NCBI RefSeq assembly: GCF_014201355.1
Contig: NZ_JACHEG010000002.1
Span: 496,001 to 560,000, forward strand
Reading direction: 5' to 3'
Length of the DNA stretch: 64,000 nt
From: Aliirhizobium wenxiniae
Lineage (GTDB): Bacteria > Pseudomonadota > Alphaproteobacteria > Rhizobiales > Rhizobiaceae
The position numbers were made by a program, and so were the translations under genes. Within the stretch, counting starts at the first letter, position 1. Each line of letters opens with the position of its first letter. The notes under the pieces were generated by a model. It did not search any database and had not been told where the DNA came from. It was given only the letters and a program-made list of their open reading frames with translations. Of the stretch, positions 1 to 9,178 are shown piece by piece.

Positions 1-902
1 TTGTTCGGCACGACCGGCTCCTCATCCTTCACCTTTGCGCGGTGGAAGATGAACATGCCGGCGATGACGATGATGGCGGCGCCAGCAAGCGTCTGAGCAT
101 CGGGGAAATCGCCGAAGAAGGCCCAGCCGAAAACGATTGCCCATAACAGCAGCGTATATTGCAGCGGGGCGAGAACCGAGGCCGGCGCGAGCTTGAGCGA
201 GCGGGTGATCAGGAGATGCGCCGAGCAGGAGACGACGCCGAGCAAAAGCAGCGCGAAAAGTTCGCTGCCGGTGAACGGGCTCCAGTTGCCGACGCTGAAC
301 CAGATGCCGGCAACAAGGGCGCCGAGTGTCTGCCAGGTCACCAGCGTCACATCGGGCGTCGAGCGCAGCACGCGGCCAAGCACAAGCGAAAGGGCGAAGG
401 ACAGGCTGCCGACCAGGGCGAAGACCGACGGCCAGGATAGCATCGCCTCCGACGGGCGAAGCGCGATGATGACGCCGATGAAACCGACAAGGACCGCCAG
501 CCAGCGCCGCCAGCCGATCCTCTCTCCGAGGAAGAAATGCGAAATCGCCGCGACATAGATCGGTCCGGCCATGTAGAAGGTCATCACGTCGGCAAGCGGC
601 AGGTAGACGACAGCGGCGTAAAACAGCCCTGTATCTGCGGTCGCCATGACCACACGAGCAAACTGCAGGCCCGGCTTTTCGACCTTGAAAAGCGAGGCTG
701 TCGAATTGCGGGCCAAAAGCGGCCCTAGAACGAGAAACGCACCGAGCGAACGCAGCAGCAGGACCTGCCCGACGGAAAAACTGGCGACCAGCCATTTGCC
801 CATGGCATCGTTGAGCGCGAACATCAGGTCGCCGAGCAACATCAGAAGAATGCCGGTCAGAATGACGTTGCCGCCGATGGCATAGGCCGTTGTTGCTTTC
901 AT
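1..902 (-). CDS. EamA/DMT-family transporter, 3' end outside window
   Basis: Inner-membrane permease of the drug/metabolite transporter (EamA) type; substrate unknown. The frame opens at ATG 902 and stays open to base 1, so the last residues are missing. The visible ~300 residues alternate hydrophobic segments and short charged loops, about ten membrane spans in two repeats. The first half has LRSLGAFLVLGPLL and FFLGERIGWRRWLAV, the second LAPLQYTLLLWAIVFGWAFF followed by a GDFPDAQTLAGAAIIV segment, the usual EamA repeat pattern. The C-terminus visible is hydrophilic (AKVKDEEPVVPN), so little is missing. A longer antisense-like frame over the same bases lacks membrane character and was rejected. 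Confidence 0.85.
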   Translation of the reverse strand, partial: MKATTAYAIGGNVILTGILLMLLGDLMFALNDAMGKWLVASFSVGQVLLLRSLGAFLVLGPLLARNSTASLFKVEKPGLQFARVVMATADTGLFYAAVVYLPLADVMTFYMAGPIYVAAISHFFLGERIGWRRWLAVLVGFIGVIIALRPSEAMLSWPSVFALVGSLSFALSLVLGRVLRSTPDVTLVTWQTLGALVAGIWFSVGNWSPFTGSELFALLLLGVVSCSAHLLITRSLKLAPASVLAPLQYTLLLWAIVFGWAFFGDFPDAQTLAGAAIIVIAGMFIFHRAKVKDEEPVVPN

Positions 903-1105
903 GATCTTTCGGCGCTCCGCGACGCCATTTTCGATGGCGACCGGGAACAAGCCGGGAAAAAGACCCCGAGCCATACCGGGATCGTCTCGATACCTGTTGG
1001 AATGGGCGCTCCATACTCCTCGGGCCAACCTGATTGCAAGGGATATTAAAGCAGGACGTCATATTGTCCTGCGGCAATCAGGGTCAGAGCCGACAGAAGC
1101 TTGCC

Positions 1106-1579
1106 TCAACCCCGGCGAGCGGCATCGATTGCGGCAACGTCGATCTTTTTCATCGTCATCATCACATCGAAAGCACGTTTGGCCTCGGCGCCGCCAATTC
1201 CAAGCGCCTCCATCAGCGTGCGCGGCGTGATCTGCCAGGAAATGCCCCAGCGATCCCTGCACCAGCCGCAATCACTTTCCTCGCCGCCATTCTCTACGAT
1301 GGCATTCCAGTAACGGTCCGTCTCCTCCTGATCCTCGGTGGAAATCTGGAAGGAGAAGGATTCGTTGTGCTTGAAATGCGGGCCGCCATTGAGGCCAACG
1401 CAGGCCACACCGGCAACGGTGAATTCAACCACCAGAACATCGCCCTCGACGCCATCCGGATAGTCGCCGGGTGCGCGGATCACGGCGCCAACGGCGCTAT
1501 CGGGAAATGTCTGCGCATAAAACCGGGCCGCATCCTCGGCATCCTTGTTGTACCACAGGCAAATGGTGTTCTTGTTCAT
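1106..1579 (-). CDS. VOC-family PhnB-like protein
   Basis: A 157-residue protein of the vicinal-oxygen-chelate superfamily, of the PhnB / '3-demethylubiquinone-9 3-methyltransferase-like' group. It opens with a CLWYNKDAEDAARFYAQTFPDS segment, continues with GDVLVVEFTVAGVACVGLNGGP and ends in GISWQITPRTLMEAL, which is the order found in this family. The catalytic role is unknown; these proteins are often mis-described as methyltransferases. ATG 1579 is preceded by GGGAGA at good spacing. The open frame runs further upstream to 2038, but that extension has no family similarity. The ATG overlaps the stop of a short decayed frame (1576-1755). Confidence 0.85.
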   Translation of the reverse strand: MNKNTICLWYNKDAEDAARFYAQTFPDSAVGAVIRAPGDYPDGVEGDVLVVEFTVAGVACVGLNGGPHFKHNESFSFQISTEDQEETDRYWNAIVENGGEESDCGWCRDRWGISWQITPRTLMEALGIGGAEAKRAFDVMMTMKKIDVAAIDAARRG

Positions 1580-1693
1580 GGCAGGTCTCCCGTTGCTGCT
1601 GCGTCCGGCTCTCCCATTTTGGGCGGATCGCAGATCCATCTCGCATTGAAGACGTAGGGCTGATCGCCGATCCGACAGCAGGTTTGATTTTTT

Positions 1694-1755
1694 CCGATGA
1701 AATAGTGATCGGCGATGTTGCGGCCGCTCGCTTGAAGGATTATCGCAAGATCCAT
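1694..1755 (-). pseudogene. 3' remnant of a second copy of the gene at 2132-2485
   Basis: Read on the minus strand, this stretch encodes MDLAIILQASGRNIADHYFIG. It aligns without gaps to the C-terminal ELAAHILKNGQNIVDHYFIG of the intact gene at 2132-2485. At DNA level 1694-1726 and 2172-2204 agree at 28 of 33 bases in the same orientation, by direct reading. Nothing upstream of 1755 resembles the rest of that gene, so only the tail survives. The frame continues through unrelated sequence to a TGA that overlaps the ATG of the VOC gene. This suggests a tandem duplication followed by loss, with the lipoprotein gene at 1773 now between the copies. Confidence 0.6.
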
Positions 1756-1772
1756 GGAATAGAGGTATATAA

Positions 1773-2108
1773 ATGAAATTTATCAATATCTTGACATCAA
1801 TATCGGTGGTGGCTGCCTTGAGTGCCTGTGCGCCTACGCGCGCGCAATATGATGCGCTGCAGACGACGCTTGAAGGCAGCCCCCAGGTGCGTGCGCAGGC
1901 AATTGCCGATTGCACGAAGAGGCACTGGTCTTCGGAAAGAACCGGAAATCTGGCCAAGCTGATGAATGTGCGGGAAAAGCAGGCGAAATCGACATTCTGC
2001 AACAGGTTGCACGGCGGATTGGCGAGCGGCCGCATCACCTATGAAGATGTGAAGTCTGTCTGGAGCACGCCCACTCCCAACATGATAAGGGTGATGCAGG
2101 GGCGTTGA
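1773..2108 (+). CDS. Small predicted lipoprotein
   Basis: A 111-residue protein with a short hydrophobic signal sequence (MKFINILTSISVVAALSAC). The lipobox L-S-A-C places the lipidated cysteine at about residue 19, so it is probably membrane-anchored in the envelope. The mature part is polar and contains two more cysteines (DCTKRHW and TFCNRL), which could pair. No family is recognised. It is flanked by the remnant (upstream, opposite strand) and ends 23 bp from the convergent gene at 2132. No strong ribosome binding site is seen before ATG 1773. Confidence 0.7.
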   Translation: MKFINILTSISVVAALSACAPTRAQYDALQTTLEGSPQVRAQAIADCTKRHWSSERTGNLAKLMNVREKQAKSTFCNRLHGGLASGRITYEDVKSVWSTPTPNMIRVMQGR

Positions 2109-2131
2109 CATCCACCTGCGGCCAAGCTTCT

Positions 2132-2485
2132 TCAGGCCGGAGATTTATCTGCACCGGGTTCCACCTTTGCGCCGATAAAATAATGATCGACGATGTTCTG
2201 GCCGTTCTTCAGGATATGAGCGGCCAGTTCGGGGTCGCCGCCCTGAAAGGTTTCGGGATCACCGCCGCAGAGGTGGACGAAGAGCTTCTGGTGGGCGACC
2301 GAGACGAAATATTCGTATGCTGGCGGCGCATCCGTCCACTCGGTCGATTTCAGTTCTTCGGCCGCCTGCGCTGTCGCATCCTCGATCGCCTTGTAGATCC
2401 TGGCCATCATGGCATGCCGGACCTTCTCGTCGATCTCCATATATTGCCTCTCTAACGGGGTCAGGACGGGACGGCTCTCGTTCAT
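2132..2485 (-). CDS. Conserved hypothetical protein
   Basis: A 117-residue soluble protein, not recognised. The N-terminal half is predicted helical (LERQYMEIDEKVRHAMMARIYKAIEDATAQAAEELK). It then has PAYEYFVSVAHQKLFVHLCGGDPETF and ends with NIVDHYFIGAKVEPGADKSPA. ATG 2485 is chosen because AGGGAGA lies eight bases upstream; an in-frame start 42 bases earlier lacks one. A degraded copy of its C-terminus lies at 1694-1755, which supports this being a real coding sequence that once was duplicated. Confidence 0.7.
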   Translation of the reverse strand: MNESRPVLTPLERQYMEIDEKVRHAMMARIYKAIEDATAQAAEELKSTEWTDAPPAYEYFVSVAHQKLFVHLCGGDPETFQGGDPELAAHILKNGQNIVDHYFIGAKVEPGADKSPA

Positions 2486-2577
2486 CGAATGGATCTCCCT
2501 GCATGGGTTTCGGTGGCGGGATGCCAATGGGGGCTGTTTCGCACCGGAATGCGTCGGTTATGGGCCGACGACATCAT

Positions 2578-3117
2578 TCAAGCCGCAAGCTTTTCCATAA
2601 GGTTGTGCGCTGTGGGCCATTGATAGCGTACCAGTTCCACACCCGGATTGCCCGCTCGTGTGACCTCCCGCCTTTCGATCACCAAACCGCCAAGCCGGTC
2701 ATAGACGGCTGTCGCCGGGATATTTTTCGCGAAGGCGACGAGATGGACCGGCAGGTCTTTTCGCCAATTCTCGAAGGTGGAGAGTGCCTCGCGAAGAAGC
2801 GTTTTCGCTACGCCCTTTCCCTGGAAAACCGGCGATACGTAGAGGTTATTCAGATAGGTGCCGAATTCGGTTTCCTCGTTGAAGACGAAGCAGCAGAAAC
2901 CGGCGATTTCCGCTCCGTCGCAGGCAATGATGATGAGGTGATCGGGAGACGGCAGCACGGCGCAGCGCGTTTGCCAAAGCTCCTGCTTCTCGGCCGGAAG
3001 AACACCCTTCAGGTAGGCTTCGGGCAGGATATGCGCATAGGCGCTGCGGCTCATCGAGACATGCAGGTCGATGATCATCTGGGTGTCGGACGGGTGTGCC
3101 GGGCGGTATTTCAACAT
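2578..3117 (-). CDS. GNAT-family N-acetyltransferase
   Basis: A 179-residue acetyltransferase that should transfer acetyl from acetyl-CoA to an amine; acceptor unknown. The central EFGTYLNNLYVSPVFQGKGVAKTLLREAL carries the acetyl-CoA-binding motif A (Q-x-x-G-x-A/G form QGKGVA). It is followed by NIPATAVYDRLGGLVIERREV, the usual motif B position. It sits 21 bp downstream of a second, unrelated GNAT gene on the same strand (3138-3596) and after NudI, so the three may be co-transcribed. The start ATG 3117 gives the typical GNAT N-terminus (YRPAHPSDTQMIIDLH). Confidence 0.85.
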   Translation of the reverse strand: MLKYRPAHPSDTQMIIDLHVSMSRSAYAHILPEAYLKGVLPAEKQELWQTRCAVLPSPDHLIIIACDGAEIAGFCCFVFNEETEFGTYLNNLYVSPVFQGKGVAKTLLREALSTFENWRKDLPVHLVAFAKNIPATAVYDRLGGLVIERREVTRAGNPGVELVRYQWPTAHNLMEKLAA

Positions 3118-3137
3118 GGTGGCGGGGCTTTCTGCAT

Positions 3138-3596
3138 CTACTTCACCTGCAAGATCATATCCCAGCGATCCAGCCCCGGCGCGTATCCGTTCGGCGTTAC
3201 CTTGGTCGTGGTGAAACCGAGCTTTTCGTAAAAGCCTCGCGTATGCTGACTGGTATTGAGCGTGATGGTCTCGACCTCCCTAATGCTTCTGGCGAGGTCG
3301 AGACGGGCTTCGGCGAGGAAGCGACCGATACCCTTGCCGTGGTAATGTCTCGCAACCATGCCCCAGGAGAGGAAGGCGGTATTCTCTTGCGCAATCACCT
3401 TCAGCCCTCCGCATCCCACGACCTCATCCCCCTGCCGTAAGACGAGATAGGGGCGTTTCAAGACGAGAGATTGCAGAAACTCGGAATATTGCGGCCGCTC
3501 TTCGGGAGCGAAGAAGTGAGGTGTGTTGGAATCGAAGACGGCCAGGCAGGCGGGCCGATCTTCAATCGCATATGGCAGAGATCTTACCGACAACAC
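3138..3596 (-). CDS. GNAT-family N-acetyltransferase
   Basis: A 152-residue GNAT enzyme with acetyl-CoA loop HYHGKGIGRFLAEARLDLAR (H-x-G-K-G-I-G) and a C-terminal NTSQHTRGFYEKLGF segment, the classical motif A/B pair. The acceptor is unknown. I place the start at GTG 3596 because GAGG lies six bases upstream; the TTG 12 bases earlier falls inside that ribosome-binding site. It lies between nudI and another GNAT gene with gaps of only 28 and 20 bases, consistent with one transcript. Confidence 0.8.
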   Translation of the reverse strand: MLSVRSLPYAIEDRPACLAVFDSNTPHFFAPEERPQYSEFLQSLVLKRPYLVLRQGDEVVGCGGLKVIAQENTAFLSWGMVARHYHGKGIGRFLAEARLDLARSIREVETITLNTSQHTRGFYEKLGFTTTKVTPNGYAPGLDRWDMILQVK

Positions 3597-3624
3597 TGCG
3601 CACCTCAAATCCCGATTTTCAACC

Positions 3625-4050
3625 TTACAGCAAACCCTTGGCCCCCAAGGTCACGCGCGTCGCGGCATTCAGATCATAGGCATTAAATTCGCCGGGGCGC
3701 ACCCAGGCAAAATCCTCGAACTCGTCGTTGATGGCGATGTCACGGTTTTCGGCGCGGCAGTCGAAGATGAGATAGATCATGTAGATCTCCTCCGTCGAGC
3801 CGTCCGGATAGGTCTTCGTCCTGACATCATCGCGAAAGGTCCAGGGCGTGACTTCGGTGATGCGAAGCCCCTCGCCCAGTTCCTCGCGGATTTCGCGGCG
3901 CAGTGCCTCCTCGATCTTCTCCCCGACCTCCATGCCGCCGCCCGAAAGCGCCCACTGACCGGGAAACACGCCCCGGTCGGAGGGCATCTTGCAGAGCAGA
4001 TAGGCGCCGTCATTTTCGATTAGCGGGCAGACGATGATCCGTTGCCTCAT
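3625..4050 (-). CDS. nudI: Nucleoside triphosphatase NudI (Nudix hydrolase)
   Basis: A Nudix hydrolase expected to hydrolyse (deoxy)nucleoside triphosphates, preferring pyrimidine dNTPs in the E. coli enzyme, to the monophosphate and pyrophosphate. The Nudix box spans about residues 38-60, with G38, E44 and R52-E53-I-x-E56-E57. The protein tracks E. coli NudI closely along its length (MRQR start, [49 protein letters not shown] end). ATG 4050 matches that start and has GGGGAC upstream; an ATG 15 bases earlier lacks one. Confidence 0.93.
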   Translation of the reverse strand: MRQRIIVCPLIENDGAYLLCKMPSDRGVFPGQWALSGGGMEVGEKIEEALRREIREELGEGLRITEVTPWTFRDDVRTKTYPDGSTEEIYMIYLIFDCRAENRDIAINDEFEDFAWVRPGEFNAYDLNAATRVTLGAKGLL

Positions 4051-4075
4051 AGTCCCGTCCCCCATGTTCAGCCGC

Positions 4076-4276
4076 TCAGGCGGCGGCTGCTTCCGGCGTG
4101 TAGCCTGCCTCGCGGATGGCTTCCTCGGCCTTGGCCTTGTCGCCTTCTACCGTAACCTTGTGGGATGGCAGGTCGATTGTGACGGCGACACCCGGCAGGG
4201 CTTCGGAAAGAGCGGCGCGGACGGTCTTTTCGCAATGGCCGCAGGTCATGTCGGCTACGGTGAAAATGGCGGTCAT
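4076..4276 (-). CDS. copZ: CopZ-like copper chaperone
   Basis: A 66-residue heavy-metal-associated domain protein. The metal-binding loop is MTCGHC (C12 and C15), in a ferredoxin-like fold ending in [10 protein letters not shown]. It should carry Cu(I) in the cytosol and hand it to ActP and HmrR. It is the last gene of the copper cluster, 53 bp after the hmrR stop, and has its own AAGGAG eight bases before ATG 4276. The protein is about the usual CopZ length. Confidence 0.9.
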   Translation of the reverse strand: MTAIFTVADMTCGHCEKTVRAALSEALPGVAVTIDLPSHKVTVEGDKAKAEEAIREAGYTPEAAAA

Positions 4277-4329
4277 CTGAAAACTCCTTGGTTGTTCATG
4301 TCTTTATGCGTGTTCGATACGGTACTTGA

Positions 4330-4728
4330 CTATGCGGCGCTTTCGCCCGCCAGATCATCCAGGATCGGGCAATCCGGCCGGTGGTCGCCACCGCAGCAAT
4401 GGCTCAGGTGTTTCAGGGTCTTCACCATGCCCTGCATTTCCGCGATGCGGCGTTCGAGGTCGTTGATATGGGTCGTGGCGATTTCCTTGACGGCAGAGCT
4501 CGTGCGGCTCTTGTCCTGCCAGAGCTTTAGAAGCGTCTCGGTCTCGTCCAGCGAAAAACCGAGCGAGCGCGCCCGCTTGATGAAGCGCAACACATGCACC
4601 TCTTCCTCGCCATAAACCCGGTAGTTGCTCTCCGTGCGGCCCTTGGGCGCGATCAGGCCGATCTGCTCGTAATAACGGATCATCTTGGCCGAGACGCCGG
4701 ATGCGCCCGATGCTTCACCTATGTTCAT
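4330..4728 (-). CDS. hmrR: Copper-responsive MerR regulator HmrR/CueR
   Basis: A 132-residue MerR-family activator of copper export. The N-terminal winged helix has the MerR signature ([16 protein letters not shown], then [10 protein letters not shown]). A dimerisation helix follows, and the C-terminal metal loop C-G-G-D-H-R-P-D-C gives the C-x7-C spacing that binds Cu(I) in CueR/HmrR; the following PILDDLAGE matches the usual tail. Its ATG overlaps the actP stop in an ATGA arrangement, so it is translated with actP and should control the promoter at 7172-7202. Confidence 0.93.
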   Translation of the reverse strand: MNIGEASGASGVSAKMIRYYEQIGLIAPKGRTESNYRVYGEEEVHVLRFIKRARSLGFSLDETETLLKLWQDKSRTSSAVKEIATTHINDLERRIAEMQGMVKTLKHLSHCCGGDHRPDCPILDDLAGESAA

Positions 4729-7148
4729 GCGGCATCCTCCGCCTTGAAGGTTTTCAGCCTCAGCGCATTGCCGAGTACGAAGACGCTCGACAGCGCCATG
4801 GCGCCGGCGCCGATCATCGGCGACAATGTCAGGCCAAAGGCCGGATAAAGCACACCGGCGGCAACCGGGATCAGCGCCACATTGTAACCGAAGGCCCAGA
4901 ACAGGTTCTGGCGGATGTTCTTCATCGTCGCGCGGCTGACGGCGATTGCCGAAACCACGCCGGTGAGTTCTCCGCCGACCAGAACGACATCGGCGCTTTC
5001 GATCGCCACATCCGTGCCGGTGCCGATCGCAATGCCGATATCGGCCTCGGCCAATGCCGGGGCATCGTTGATGCCGTCGCCGACAAAGGCGAGTTTTCGC
5101 CCGTTGGCCCGCAATTCATGGATCGCCTCAACCTTGCCTTCCGGCAGGACCTCGGCAACCACCTTGTCGATGCCGACCTGTCGGGCGATGGCGTTTGCCG
5201 TGCGGCGGTTGTCGCCGGTGACCATGACCACCTCAACGCCCATCGCCTTCAGGGCCTGGATGGCGTCTACGCTCGACGGTTTCAGCGGGTCGGCAACCGC
5301 AATGATGGCGGCAAGTCTGCCATCGATGGCGGCATAAAGCGGTGTCTTGCCCTCATCGCCAAGGCGGCTGGCGGCGTCCGCGAAGGTTTCGACGGAAGCG
5401 CCGAGCTTTTGCATGTAACGATCGGCGCCGACCGCGACCTCGCGGCCGCCGACCTTGGCGCGGATGCCGTAACCGGTGACGGAGGAGAAATCCTCGGCAC
5501 TGCCGGTTTCAAGCCCCCTCGCCTTTGCCGCCTTGACGATGGCATCGGCAATCGGATGTTCGGAGCGCGCCTCGACGGCGGCGACCAGTGCCAAGGTTTC
5601 GTCTTCGCCAAAACCTTCGGCGACACTGAAATCGGTCAGTTCCGGCCGCCCCTTGGTGACGGTGCCGGTCTTGTCGACGACGACGGTCGCCACATCCTGC
5701 AGGCCCTGCAGTGCATCGCCCTTGCGGAACAATACACCGAGTTCCGCCGCGCGGCCGCCGCCGACGACGATCGAGACCGGAACGGCAAGCCCCATGGCGC
5801 AGGGGCAGGCGATTATGAGAACGGCAACGGCCGCGATCAGCGCATGGGTGATCTTCGGGTCGGGTCCGACGATATACCAGACGGCAAAGGTGATAACGGC
5901 GAGCGCTATGACCGCGGGGACGAACCATGCGGTCACCCGGTCGACCAACGCCTGGATCGGCAGCTTTGCCCCCTGGGCCTGCTCGACCATGCGGATGATG
6001 CTGGCGAGCATCGTATCGCGACCGACCTTTTCCGCCGTAAACCGCAGCGTGCCCGTCGTATTGACCGTGCCGCCGATGACGGTGGCGCCGGTGGATTTAG
6101 CGACCGGGATAGGCTCGCCCGAAATCATCGATTCATCGATATTGGACTGGCCGTCGAGCACCGTGCCGTCGACGGGGATACGCTCGCCTGGACGGATGAC
6201 GACGATATCGCCCGGAACGACCTCTGCCGTCGGGATATCAAGCTCACGACCGTCGCGTTCGACGCGGGCGGTTTTTGCCTGCAGGCCGGCAAGCTTTTCG
6301 ATCGCGGCACCCGTGCGGCCGGTGGCGCGGGCTTCCATCAACCGGCCGAACAGGATCAGCGTGACGATGACGGTGGCAGCTTCGTAATAAACATAGCGGG
6401 CGGTTTCCGGCAGCAGGCCGGGGGCAAAGGTGGTAACGAGCGAATAGCCGTAGGCAGCAGCGACACCGACCGCGACCAGCGAATTCATTTCCGGATGGCC
6501 GCGGAAAAGCGCCGGCAGGCCCTTTTTGAAGAAGCGCAGGCCGGGCCAGAAGATCACTGCCGTGGCGAGGACGAAATAGAGATAATAGAGGTTCTGGGTG
6601 TCGATGACGCCCATCAGCCAGTGGTGGAAAGGCTCATAGGCATGGCCGGTCATTTCCAGCACGAATAGCGGCAGGGTGAGGATGAAGGCAATCGCCAGAT
6701 CGCGCTTCAGCGCGGCCTCTTCGCCCTGGTGCATGTGGGCGTGGTCGTGGGTGGAGTGAGCGGCTTGGTCATGTCCTGCATGTTCCATCTGGTGGTCGTG
6801 ATGCTGACCTGCCATCTCCGCCGTTTGATGAAGCTCGGCATGGCCGGTCAGGGGGCTCTCAGCAGCCACGGTCCTCCCAGCCTCGCGCAGTGCATGCTCC
6901 ATCGCACCCGCAGGTACTTCATAACCAAGCTTGTGGATCGCTTTTTCAAGCGCCTGCGGATCAAACCCCTCGCCCGTTTCGACAGTGAGCTTCTTCGTCG
7001 CGAAGTTGACGGCGCTCGTCTTAACGCCCGGCAGCTTGGCAGCGCCGGTCTCAACCCGGCGCACACAGGAAGCGCAGGTCATGCCCTCTACGGGAATGGT
7101 CAAAGGTTCGGCGATACCGGAATGGGTATGTCCAAGGTGCTGATTCAT
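4725..7148 (-). CDS. actP: Cu(I)-exporting P1B-type ATPase ActP/CopA
   Basis: An 807-residue inner-membrane ATPase that pumps Cu(I) from cytosol to periplasm. In order: an N-terminal metal-binding domain with GMTCASC (C25, C28); a His/Met-rich linker at about 100-145; membrane segments; the actuator ISGEP; the transport motif CPCAMG (P1B-1, copper); the phosphorylation site DKTGT; TGD and [20 protein letters not shown] in the ATP-binding domain; and a final membrane pair with [17 protein letters not shown] and [18 protein letters not shown] precedes ATG 7148. It heads the actP-hmrR-copZ unit. Length is normal for CopA with one metal-binding domain. Confidence 0.96.
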   Translation of the reverse strand: MNQHLGHTHSGIAEPLTIPVEGMTCASCVRRVETGAAKLPGVKTSAVNFATKKLTVETGEGFDPQALEKAIHKLGYEVPAGAMEHALREAGRTVAAESPLTGHAELHQTAEMAGQHHDHQMEHAGHDQAAHSTHDHAHMHQGEEAALKRDLAIAFILTLPLFVLEMTGHAYEPFHHWLMGVIDTQNLYYLYFVLATAVIFWPGLRFFKKGLPALFRGHPEMNSLVAVGVAAAYGYSLVTTFAPGLLPETARYVYYEAATVIVTLILFGRLMEARATGRTGAAIEKLAGLQAKTARVERDGRELDIPTAEVVPGDIVVIRPGERIPVDGTVLDGQSNIDESMISGEPIPVAKSTGATVIGGTVNTTGTLRFTAEKVGRDTMLASIIRMVEQAQGAKLPIQALVDRVTAWFVPAVIALAVITFAVWYIVGPDPKITHALIAAVAVLIIACPCAMGLAVPVSIVVGGGRAAELGVLFRKGDALQGLQDVATVVVDKTGTVTKGRPELTDFSVAEGFGEDETLALVAAVEARSEHPIADAIVKAAKARGLETGSAEDFSSVTGYGIRAKVGGREVAVGADRYMQKLGASVETFADAASRLGDEGKTPLYAAIDGRLAAIIAVADPLKPSSVDAIQALKAMGVEVVMVTGDNRRTANAIARQVGIDKVVAEVLPEGKVEAIHELRANGRKLAFVGDGINDAPALAEADIGIAIGTGTDVAIESADVVLVGGELTGVVSAIAVSRATMKNIRQNLFWAFGYNVALIPVAAGVLYPAFGLTLSPMIGAGAMALSSVFVLGNALRLKTFKAEDAA

Positions 7149-7171
7149 GAGATGCGATCCTTTCGCATCCG

Positions 7172-7202
7172 CATGTAAGGCTTCCCATCATGGGAAGGTC
7201 AA
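7172..7202 (-). promoter_or_regulatory. HmrR/CueR-type promoter and operator of actP
   Basis: On the minus strand TTGACC (-35, 7197-7202) and TACATG (-10, 7172-7177) are separated by exactly 19 bases (7178-7196). The spacer carries the dyad CTTCCCATGATGGGAAG. The overlong spacer with a central dyad is the established MerR/CueR architecture, where metal-bound regulator untwists the DNA, and it resembles the E. coli copA promoter (TTGACCTTCCC). The regulator encoded in the same operon would autoregulate through this site. Confidence 0.88.
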
Positions 7203-7255
7203 GGACAGAACGAGATAATTTCGCAGCGACGAAAACGCACGGGCCGAACTTCTGC

Positions 7256-8365
7256 CTAACGCCCGCCTTGCCCGACGCCCGGCGCGTTGAGGCCGGAGAG
7301 AAGCAGGACGAGTTCAGCCTGCCGGGTCGTGCCGGTTTTCTGCATGATCCGCTTCAGGTGCGAGCGCGCTGTCTCAAGCGAGATGTTGAGGGATGCGGCG
7401 ACCATTTCCGGCGTCTGTGCCAGGGCGATGCCGCGCGCCACCTTGGCTTCGGCGGGCGTCAGATCGAAGAGACCGCAGAGAACCCGCATGTCCGGCGGCC
7501 CCACCTGCCCTACCTGGGTCACCACCAGCACCGCCATGGAGCGGGAGAAAATGTCGCGCGCCGCCCGGCGAACAGGCATGAGGTGCAGGATGAGCGGCGG
7601 CGTTCCGTCGCGTAGCGAAACCATGGGCACCGATTGGACGGTCGGCACGGCTTGCGCCTTGTAGCGTTCGATCGCCTCGTCGAGCAGCGCGCGAGCGCCG
7701 GCGCTTTCAAGCGCGATCTTGTCACCCGCGCCGGTGCGGATACGCGGAGACAGAGCTTCAAGTTGCGGATTGGCGGCAAGCATCTGGCCGCCATCGCCAA
7801 TCACGGCGGCCGGCAGTCCAAGCATGGACAAGGTCTCGGTCATCGAGCGCGCTTCATTGAAGGCCAGCCTCGAAGCCATATAGGCTGCGCGGGCGAGATC
7901 CGGCTTCAGATCATTCAGCTTGGCAATCTGTGCGTGGGAGAAATTATCGAGGCCGCGCGTGCGCATGAGGGTGATCACGATCACATGGCCGGTCGGCTCC
8001 TGGAAGGCCCAGCCCGCCTCCCAGTCGATACCATGCGGCTTCAGGAATTCGCGATCTATGATGTCCTCCTGCATCTCTTCCGGCGTCAGGAGGTCGGATG
8101 TGCGTACGAAGGAAAAGGGCGACGCCTGCATGGCCCTTGCCGGGCGCGTGTTCTTCAATCTCAGGTCGCTGGAGACGAATTTGGCGAACAGGTCTGCGAT
8201 GTTGGGTGTGGTGACGTACCGATGATTGCCGCTCGCATCGACGGTGAAGATCGAGGCCGTTGATGACCCGGCCTCCGCCGCCAGCCGTTCGCAAGTCTCC
8301 GTCCAGAGTTCGGGGACCAAGGCTGCCTCATAAAGGCGATCTGCGAGAGTGCTTTGAGCATTCAT
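7256..8365 (-). CDS. LuxR-type HTH transcriptional regulator
   Basis: A 369-residue one-component regulator. The first ~290 residues show no domain I can name with certainty; the arrangement, with a central AAVIGDGGQMLAANPQLEAL segment, resembles a PAS-like sensor. The C-terminus has a LuxR/GerE helix-turn-helix: DLTPAEAKVARGIALAQTPEMVAASLNISLETARSHLKRIMQKTGTTRQAELV. The ligand and targets are unknown. It sits downstream of the actP promoter on the same strand and is probably not linked to copper, since the intervening promoter points away from it. Confidence 0.85.
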   Translation of the reverse strand: MNAQSTLADRLYEAALVPELWTETCERLAAEAGSSTASIFTVDASGNHRYVTTPNIADLFAKFVSSDLRLKNTRPARAMQASPFSFVRTSDLLTPEEMQEDIIDREFLKPHGIDWEAGWAFQEPTGHVIVITLMRTRGLDNFSHAQIAKLNDLKPDLARAAYMASRLAFNEARSMTETLSMLGLPAAVIGDGGQMLAANPQLEALSPRIRTGAGDKIALESAGARALLDEAIERYKAQAVPTVQSVPMVSLRDGTPPLILHLMPVRRAARDIFSRSMAVLVVTQVGQVGPPDMRVLCGLFDLTPAEAKVARGIALAQTPEMVAASLNISLETARSHLKRIMQKTGTTRQAELVLLLSGLNAPGVGQGGR

Positions 8366-8523
8366 GAAGTGAAATCACGATTTTCAACAGTTGCAACGAT
8401 ACATATCAGCACATGAATAGACAATATATGCGCCGAACAACATAGAAGAAGATCGTTTTAGTCGTTCAGAATGCTTGGTACGGTTTCGTACACCCGCAGC
8501 AGAAACCTGCGCTTTTCCTCGAT

Positions 8524-8985
8524 TTAACGTTCGCCGCCGACTTTCAGCGGCCAGTCGACCACGTAGTCTTCGAAGTCCTCCACATCGACATCCTTTTCGC
8601 TGACGGTACGTCCGCGCGCTGAAATTCCCGCCTGATGCACAGTTTCCGGATCGCCTGAGACAAGCGGATGCCACCAGTACAGATCCTCGCCATCGCGAAC
8701 CAGGCGATAACCGCAGGTCGGCGGCAGCCAGTGGATCTCTCGCACTTCCTGCGGTGTCAGCTGGATGCAGTCGGGTACGGTTTTCTGCCGGTTGGGATAG
8801 TCGCTGCAGCGACAGGTCGAGCCATCCAGCAGGCGACAGGCGACCGAGGTGAAGACCACATCGCCTGTATCCCAATCTTCCAGCTTGTTGAGACAACAGA
8901 GGCCGCAGCCATCGCACAGGCTTTCCCATTCGCCCGGCGTGAGCTCGTCGAGGGACTTCAGTTTCCAGAAAGGTACGTCGTTCAT
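8524..8985 (-). CDS. YcgN-family cysteine cluster protein (UPF0260)
   Basis: A 153-residue protein of the YkgJ/YcgN cysteine-cluster family; the conserved cysteines may bind zinc or an iron-sulfur cluster, but function is unproven. Visible cysteines are [11 protein letters not shown] near the N-terminus, [14 protein letters not shown] in the middle, then DCIQL and TCGYRLV. The N-terminus [27 protein letters not shown] is typical. Two adjacent ATGs (8988 and 8985) are possible; the TTG at 9012 is less likely. It is divergent from the penicillin-binding protein gene. Confidence 0.87.
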   Translation of the reverse strand: MNDVPFWKLKSLDELTPGEWESLCDGCGLCCLNKLEDWDTGDVVFTSVACRLLDGSTCRCSDYPNRQKTVPDCIQLTPQEVREIHWLPPTCGYRLVRDGEDLYWWHPLVSGDPETVHQAGISARGRTVSEKDVDVEDFEDYVVDWPLKVGGER

Positions 8986-9178
8986 CATCACTTTTGCGGC
9001 AGTCGGATACAATTCGTGTCGGCCGCCCTTTTCACGTTGCGATTTTACAATCGCGCATCAACCAATTGTCAGCTAATGCTGATTAACCGTGGCAAGCTTA
9101 TGCTCTTGATCGTTGTCAGGGGCTACGTCAAGCCAAACGCAAAAGCTAAAATAATGGCGTTGCGGACGGGAGGAAAGA

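Noticed and set aside
22..1077. A 351-codon minus frame at the window start
   Set aside because: Arg/Cys-rich and without membrane segments; the EamA frame in another phase has the real pattern.
4701..6668. A 655-codon open frame on the plus strand across actP
   Set aside because: It is an antisense shadow of the P-type ATPase: rich in R, D, G, with no domain, no good start and no membrane pattern expected of such a long frame.
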